Shown here one piece after another: positions 57,918-64,000 of a stretch of DNA of 64,000 nt (position 1 is the first letter of the stretch; each line of letters begins with the position of its first letter). The notes under the pieces were generated by a model. The model searched no databases, was not told the DNA's origin, and saw only the letters and a program-made list of their open reading frames with translations. Position numbers and translations under genes: made by a program. The DNA is taken from NCBI GenBank assembly GCA_021234155.1, contig JAJEKV010000006.1, forward strand, positions 6,359,727 through 6,423,726. Direction: 5' to 3'. This stretch comes from Isoetes taiwanensis (Eukaryota > Streptophyta > Lycopodiopsida > Isoetales > Isoetaceae).

Positions 57918-59858
57918 TGTAACGGACCTAGCAACCTAGCACTAACACTAAGATGTAAGTAACGTTGCCATTATACAAGAGTGCATTTTCAAAAGTAAAA
58001 TAAATGATTATGTGCTAGGAATACATGCATGCAATGTGTCCACGCATGCAGTGTGTGCATGCATGCATGCATGCAAGGGCATTGCTAGGTTATATAAGTG
58101 CAACAATATTATTCTTGATTTCTTGGGAAGGAGTTTTCCATGGGAAAGAAGTCTTTTTTGTGATGGTGGAACATTTTGGAAGGCGATAGATTGCAGCCGG
58201 ATTGCTGAAGGAGCAGAGTGTGAGCAATATTCTGGGAGCGTGTTGCTGGGAATGCAGAAGGAGCAAGCGGGATTTCCAGGTGGGGATCAAGCCTTACACC
58301 TGGGGTTTTCTAGTGTTTGTATAGCTGTGTTGATTTAATAACAATTGCTCTGAATGTAGTATAAACTTGGAGTTAAATCATATGAGCATGGTCATGAATA
58401 GGCATGCATGGTTAATAGATAGCGAGCATATTAACCGATTTAATATTCTCTACTATGTTAATATTTAGTTAGTAAGGTAATAATAAAGTATAAAGTTAAG
58501 GAAAAGCTAAGGTTATAGGTTTTGGAATAAAATATTAAGGGTTGGTTTGGATCAAGGAATTGGGCTAGTGATTTATTTAGGATTAAAGGCTAAGTGAAGG
58601 AGGGGTATGCTAATGGATAAGTATTTATGATTACAGGATGTGTAGTTTAACAAGGTAGCTAGTTGTATATCTAAACCCTTTGGAAATAACTAAATTAGCA
58701 AAGGGAAAATATATGCTAGGGGTATTACTAGCTGGGAATGGATGCAGGAATTAATAAACTAGTTAGCAGGGTTATGGAAGCCACCGTCATTAAGGTTATA
58801 AGTAGTAATTCGAAGGAAATTGATCTAGTTAAAAGTAATAAGATATTAGTGAAGGTTGTATTTTGCTTAAGCACCAGGCATTGCATGTTGCATGGTAGAG
58901 ATAGTAATGTTTATAGCGTATAACTGGATTTCCTTTGTTGCATGAGGTGTAAATTATGGAATTTCTAAGGTAAATTTGATATGGAAATGTGCCTAGTTGA
59001 TATTGGGTGGAATTCATAGTATTGTGATCTATGTGTAGTATAACTCTTTGATATAGACCTCTGGGACCGGAGTCTAGGTGCGATGGTCTAGACTCGTGGT
59101 TATTGCACAGTGCTATGTAAATGGTATTATTTGAACATCGGGCGTTGGTACCGTATGGTACAACGTCATGCACAGTTAAGTGGTCCTCCAATGCTGGACG
59201 CAGCGTGGATGGGTGTGTACACACGTGGTTACCCCGCCTCTATGTCACTGGCCTGATCAGCCGAGTTGATCTTGCTCAGACCCAGAGGAATATTGATTGC
59301 AATGTTGATGCTATGATTGCTTGGTTATTATATATGTGGTCTTCTTTGTTGGAATTAAGTTGCATTGGTCATGCTTGCTGGACTAGTTACTTGGATTGCA
59401 GGGGCAAGGCTATGGTAAGGTTAGGTTGTTGTTCTAGGTTAACGCCTTGTATTGTTGAAGCTAGATATGTCCTAGATCCCCGATCCCCGATCCCCACTTA
59501 GTCCGTGTGACTAACCCCGTAGTTGACGGTGTAAGCAGAGGTGTGAGATGCTCCAGAAAGTAGCCAAGCTTTGGGAAAGCGAGAGTAGAAGTGTGGATTG
59601 CCAGTTAAATAACTTGTTTACTATTATTATTATATATTGGCTTGAAGCTATAATTATTAAGAACATTCTTTGTTGTGCGGGGTTATTGCTAAGCAATGGC
59701 AAGTATATCTTTGGGACCTTAGAATATATACAAAGATTAAATTCTTTACCTAAGCATGCGTGTGTTAACTTCTTGAGTCCTAGAGGTTAAGTAGATCCAA
59801 CGGTAGAGATCGATGGGATCTCCAGTTACCGAGAGGTTAACTGGCCAGGCCCGTTACA
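57918..59858 (-). mobile_element. Clean inverted copy of the TGTAACGG unit (1.94 kb)
   Basis: Reverse complement of the unit at 3355-10872 without the LINE and without the tandem duplication. It reads TGTAACGGACCTAG at 57918 and CAGGCCCGTTACA at 59858. It is close to identical to copy A over both halves, so the two arms are recent or were homogenised. Its outer flank CTCAC (59859-59863) matches the outer flank of the left unit. Its inner flank (GAGAC) does not match, which argues against an independent insertion. Confidence 0.8.
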
Positions 59859-60764
59859 CTCACTTTGAAACCTAGAGCAAACACTCTCAAGGCCATTGCA
59901 GTCTTCGAGAGCTTTGTGAGATACATGTCTCAATCTATGCCCCACAAGTCGAAGGTGAACGAGCACGGTGTGCGAGTGGTGCAAAGGGTGTTGCCACAAC
60001 ATTATATCCAAAAAGAGTGCCTTAAAGAGGTCAACTCCATCCTAGAAACTACTGGAGGTCGGCCTCTTTCTCAATCACATTTCAGCAAGTTATAGAGCAC
60101 TCACTTCTCAGACGTGAGTGTCCTGCAATACATGACATTCTCAAAGTGCAACACTTGCATTCAACTCAAGGATACACTTGCATCAACTGCAAAGAAAGAA
60201 AGAATGGCAATTAGGGAGCAATTTGCAGATCACCAAAGGGTCCAAATATCATGTAGACCGTTGTATTGGCAGTGGAGAACATTTTCTTAGATGCAGCCTG
60301 ACAGATTTTTGTGTATAATTCATGATAAGATGGACCAACACAAGACTTTCTTGCCAAACTTTTCAGATGAAAGTAAGTCTAGCGGGTGTCTTAACACATG
60401 GGCATGGAACTGGAACCTATGGTCATTTTGTGCTTGATCTATGAAGGGATGATCCAAACTTCCATGTGAGCTTTATTTTCAAGTGCTTGAGAACACTAGA
60501 GAAAGGATCGATAGAAGGGAGGAGGTATTCCCCATCAGCCCCCATTTTTGAGCTTTGATGGATGATCAACCGCTTTGTTACCAAAGGCAGATAAAAAAGC
60601 TCACATCCAAGGTGTCCAGTGAATCAAGGAGAACTTGGGATGATTTCCCCTTACTTGAGAAACAACTGCCAGAGGAGCTATGTGTTCAATTGGACAACTG
60701 TTGGAAAGAAAACAAGAATAGATGGATGTTTGGGGCAATGTCATACTTGACAGCAGTGGGAGTA
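59859..60764 (+). pseudogene. Transposase-like (DUF7869-type) gene, 3' half
   Basis: Joins in frame to 3354: GNALT then LKPRANTLKAIAVFESFVRYMS. The sequence continues with YMTFSKCNTCIQLKD, REQFADHQRVQ..CRPLYWQW, IIHDKMDQHKTFLPNFSDESKS, LTHGHGTGTYGHFVLDL and ELCVQLDNCWKENKNRW in shifting frames. The last block is typical of DUF7869-type proteins (VQLDN..K(D/E)NKNR). It was interrupted at ~60764 by another LTR element. Several frameshifts show long decay. The function is transposase-like by association only. Confidence 0.7.
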
Positions 60765-61211
60765 TGTTGATATTTGGGGTTCTTGGCATCACCTTGCAGC
60801 AGCAGTCCATGACTGCCGGATGCCACAAGGCTGCCACAAATGCTCATGGATCAACAAAAGAAGGTGGGAAGAAACTCCAAGAACAAGAACAAGAGAAAGA
60901 ATGAACAAAACAAAATCATATTGATGCTCCAAAAGGAGGTGCTCCAAAATGTGAGCAAAAACCTAAACAATGAGAGGAAATGCTCTCTCTAAATAGTAGA
61001 GCAAAACCCTAACCCTAACTGACATATCACCTTCCACAGATCTAGGCTGAATCTGGGCCATAGATTGTGGGATCCAATATGACAAATACATGTGGCCTAT
61101 GCCACCTACCACATATGTGGGCTAAATCCGGGCCCTAGATCAAGTGGTCCAATGTGATAAATACATGTGGCCTATGCCACTCATACATATGTTTAGCCCA
61201 AAGGGCTAACA
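60765..61211 (-). mobile_element. LTR of another retrotransposon (minus orientation, 447 bp)
   Basis: Ends are TGTTGATA...GGGCTAACA (TGTT/AACA inverted termini). It lies exactly where the transposase-like frame breaks, and is followed on its minus-strand upstream side by a purine tract. It contains AACCCTAACCCTAAC near 61004-61018 and a ~65-bp internal repeat around ATACATGTGGCCTATGCCAC (61086, 61161). The expected partner target site GAGTA lies beyond the window. Confidence 0.6.
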
Positions 61212-61226
61212 CTCCCCCCCACCACA
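61212..61226 (-). promoter_or_regulatory. Polypurine tract of the minus-orientation LTR element
   Basis: Minus strand TGTGGTGGGGGGGAG directly before TGTTAGCCC. Confidence 0.6.
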
Positions 61227-61545
61227 CCAAACTATGTAGAACCTTTATAATAGCAGGTTAAACATTTACAACAGTATCAAAAGTGAGGGGAAATAAGGAT
61301 AATGTCGCCGAAAATTCTTGACCCAAAAATGCCAATGTCGATGAAGTACAAAAATCATGAGAGGTTGAGAAGGCTGGCACCACTTCTCTTGAGCTTGCCA
61401 CGAGCTCCTTTAAATCCATAGAAGTCGAATCTAATATTGAGAAGGCTGTCACCACTTCTCATAGAGCTTGCCACTTAGCTCCGAATACATGCGCCAATCA
61501 AAGTGTCTTGTAAGAAGTGGAACAAAAATTTGGAAACAAAAATTG
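61227..61545. other. Internal region of the LTR element, no gene recognised
   Basis: No pol domain seen on either strand. Two copies of GAGAAGGCTG.CACCACTTCTC (61366 and 61439) precede the minisatellite. Confidence 0.4.
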
Positions 61546-61795
61546 TTGAAGGGGCAGAAGGCCCTAAAGCCATCTTCACACCATTTTTGAACTTGAAAAG
61601 TTGAAACAAGGAGTTGAACTTGAAAGAGTTGAAACATAAGTGATTGAAGGGGCGGAAGGCCCTAAGTCTTTTTCACACCATTTGTTGAACTTGAAAGAGT
61701 TTGAGCAGATAGTTGAACTTGAAGGAGTTGAAATTGAAGGGGCGGAAGGCCCTAAGACATCTTCACGCCATTTGTTGAACTTGAAAGAGGCTCAA
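61546..61795 (+). repeat. ~90-bp tandem repeats (GTTGAAGGGGCGGAAGGCCC)
   Basis: Three units (61546, 61643, 61733), each GAAGGGG.GGAAGGCCCTAAG...TTCAC.CCATTT.TTGAACTTGAAA. Confidence 0.8.
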
Positions 61796-62063
61796 CCGCC
61801 ATGTATTATGGACGGCCGAGATGGATTGAAAAAAATTGTCTCTCAAACGCCCTGCATTTGGGTCGATGAGGTAAGCTTGAAGGTTGAGGAAAGATTGCTG
61901 AAAAAAAGGCCTACACACGCCGGCTGTGTGAGGTTTGTTGGTACAAGGGTGCAAAGAAGATCTCCAAGAATGCGACAAAAGATGAGGCATCCCTCAAAAT
62001 GTGCCAAAAATATGCTCCAAAGACTTCTTGCATGAAAAAAAGAATTGAAAGGTGTGCTCGAAG

Positions 62064-62690
62064 TCACGCCGTGAGGGGCCGTGACAATTTTGTGTTGGAC
62101 TCACGCCATGGGGCCATGAGCATGTGGCAAAAAACCGTCGGTAAAAAATGTCTTTAGATCTCACGATGAAAATATGCCACGCCTTAATGGGCCATGGGAT
62201 GTGATGTGGTTCACGCCAGATAAAAATGTCTTTAGATCTCACGATGAAAATATGCCACGCCTTAGGGACGCCTCACATGTCACCGGCAAAAACTTGCCGG
62301 ACGTCAAGCCGCTGAGCCGCTCAGGTGCAAACTGCTCCAGCAGTTCGAGACGAGCGGCTCGGACGTCAAACCGGCCGTCTCAGTTTTAGCTCATGTGAAT
62401 ACCTACAAATTTACATGTGAGGCGTCTCTTAATGGGCCGTGGGATGTGATGTGGTTCACGCCAGCAAGGGTCGTGAAAGAAAATCAAATTGTGCCACGTC
62501 GTGGGGCCGTGGTTATTTGAGGACGCCACACCGTGGGGCCGTAACACACGCCGTGGAAGGGCCACGCTGCGAAGGTTTTGAACTCTCGAAGCCACGCCGT
62601 GATGGCCGTGGGCTAGGTTTTGTAGACTGGAAGCCACGCCGTGATGGCCGTGGGCGACGGGAAGCCACGCCGTGATGGCCATGGGCTGCT
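62064..62690 (+). repeat. CACGCCGTG-GGGCCGTG minisatellite
   Basis: Many variants of CACGCCGTGATGGCCGTGGGC, near-perfect at about 62592, 62633 and 62662. There is also a 43-bp duplication around TGTCTTTAGATCTCACGATG (62148 and 62227). No protein is supported. Confidence 0.8.
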
Positions 62691-64000
62691 GTTGATGCTG
62701 ATCAAAGCCTGAAATCTGTCTGGTATGGATGATCCTCCAGGAAGTGTGGCCCGTGATGGGTCGTGGACGCTGAAGAGCATGGACGCTGGCCGTTGAAGGC
62801 CGTGGGTCGACCGGGAAGGTCCGTGAATAAAAATTTGTCCATGCCAAAGGGCCGTGGAAACGGAAGTTTTGTGTGCAGAGGTTTTGTTGCCGGATGATTT
62901 AGTTGGGGCATGCTATGCTCCAGAGATAGACTGTTAACCAGAGCCTTGCTTCAAAAAGTTGGAGTCACGAGCTGGCTGAAAAGGGCTGCTGAAAAAAATC
63001 TGGTGCTTGCACTGTTTTAGTTCATCTGATTGGTTTTGGGGCAGCCACAGTCTGGGATAAGAAAATTGCAGAGCCAAGTGTCTGCCCCGACAAGTTGCTG
63101 CCTGTGTGATGCCGGATATGGCAAATCAATTCATGGTATCTAGGTTGAGACGTTGATGGCTACAGGGGAGCCGGCTACAGATATCGCAGACGAAGCAGCT
63201 ACTTAACACGCCTTGTGCCTTTTATGCGGCATAAAATATTTTTACTCCTTGTGCAAATCGGCTGTCCCTGAATGCTGTTTTGCTGCATTTAGAATGCCAA
63301 AAGTCATTGCATGTGATATTTGCAGATGTCTTGAAGATCTGGCCATGAATGCTCAGTAGAAACAATCTCTGAGCTGGGAGAAAAAGAGGAACCAGGGGAT
63401 TTTGATTTTGCGTGCAAAGAAGGGCTTGCAAAAATGCTGATGATCTGATGATTGAGGTGAGTCGTGAGGAAGCCAAATAGATGGGATCATATTGTTGAAA
63501 AATGTCTCAGATTTGAGGCAACCGAAAACTCTGTGAAAATGGGTAGGTATTAGGAAAAAACGTTGCACTGCCATTGAGATAGCCATGATTGGCGGCAGAC
63601 ATTACTCCCAGAAATGAAACATTGAATAGAGCCTCTGCTCTGGTTGTGTGAACAGAGCAATATCAAACTTGCGGAAAAACTTCTGAACAAGAACCCTTGT
63701 GCTTGAATCTGCAGATGGATTTCAGAACAGAGCTAAAAAATTCCTCTGGTGCTCTTGCAGGTACAAGGGACGGTGAAGTTGATTCGATTCGCCGGGAATA
63801 TGGCTGATGAGATCGTGTATTTGAGCCCAGAAATTCTGAAAGAGCCGTTGGGCCTCCTTTGTTTTTGTGGCTCGGTTGCAGTGGCTGAGAAAAAAAATCC
63901 CAAACATCCTTGAAACTGCCCATTACCAGATCAGAAACACTTGAAGGTGCCTATTAGCAGATCAGTGTATGTGCTGACAGTGCAAGAACGCCTTGTGTCG
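62691..64000. other. No recognised feature to the window end
   Basis: Mixed-composition sequence, probably more of the LTR element interior. Minus-strand open frames of 60-86 codons exist (63222-63923) without recognisable motifs. Confidence 0.4.

Noticed and set aside
61004-61018. Telomere or interstitial telomere array (AACCCTAACCCTAAC)
   Set aside because: Only two units, inside an LTR; common by chance in plant LTRs and leaders.

Overview
The window looks like nuclear DNA of a land plant. It has an iMet-primed Ty3/gypsy chromovirus, an L1-type LINE, plant-style LTRs with G-boxes, and no bacterial gene order. Fern, lycophyte or bryophyte is possible, but the sequence alone does not fix the clade. 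Almost everything is nested mobile DNA, and ordinary host coding sequence is nearly absent.

Layout. 1-15061 (block A) and about 28842-43790 (block B) are two copies of the same ~15 kb. In order they hold: an exon with a DGQHS motif; a cluster of palindromes; a TTAATGG minisatellite; the 5' half of a transposase-like gene; a repeat unit bounded by TGTAACGG/CCGTTACA that contains a LINE; the start of a second, related unit; and the left LTR plus first gene of a Ty3/gypsy element. Block A stops at an N (15062). 15063-28785 is mostly a decayed minus-strand Ty3/gypsy chromovirus. Block B runs on into a complete 13.2 kb chromovirus (39767-52936, target duplication AATAT), the rest of the second unit, a foldback repeat, a probable MsrB exon (minus), an inverted copy of the first unit (57918-59858), the 3' half of the transposase-like gene, and a further LTR element. 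The reading frame broken at 3354 (and at 32145) resumes exactly at 59859 with the same 5-bp duplication CTCAC. Everything between is therefore inserted DNA.

Main discovery. The first gene of the complete chromovirus (41981-43058) encodes a histone H3-like protein: an H3-type tail start MARTKQT, a ~200-residue charged insert, and a nearly canonical H3 histone fold. The minus-strand chromovirus has, at the same place in its map (25398-26559), a much more diverged H3-like gene. Two separate retrotransposons thus carry an H3 homologue between 5' LTR and gag, while their integrases end in chromodomains. I know of no established description of such a system; that should be checked.

Sequence quality. 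Block B up to ~41.4 kb and the 15-28.8 kb segment carry many small differences that cluster at CAG/CTG trinucleotides (CTG to CCG, CAG to CGG or AAAG). This looks like base-calling error at CHG-methylated cytosines in unpolished long-read fill. Many frameshifts, and the A/B duplication itself, may be assembly artefacts.
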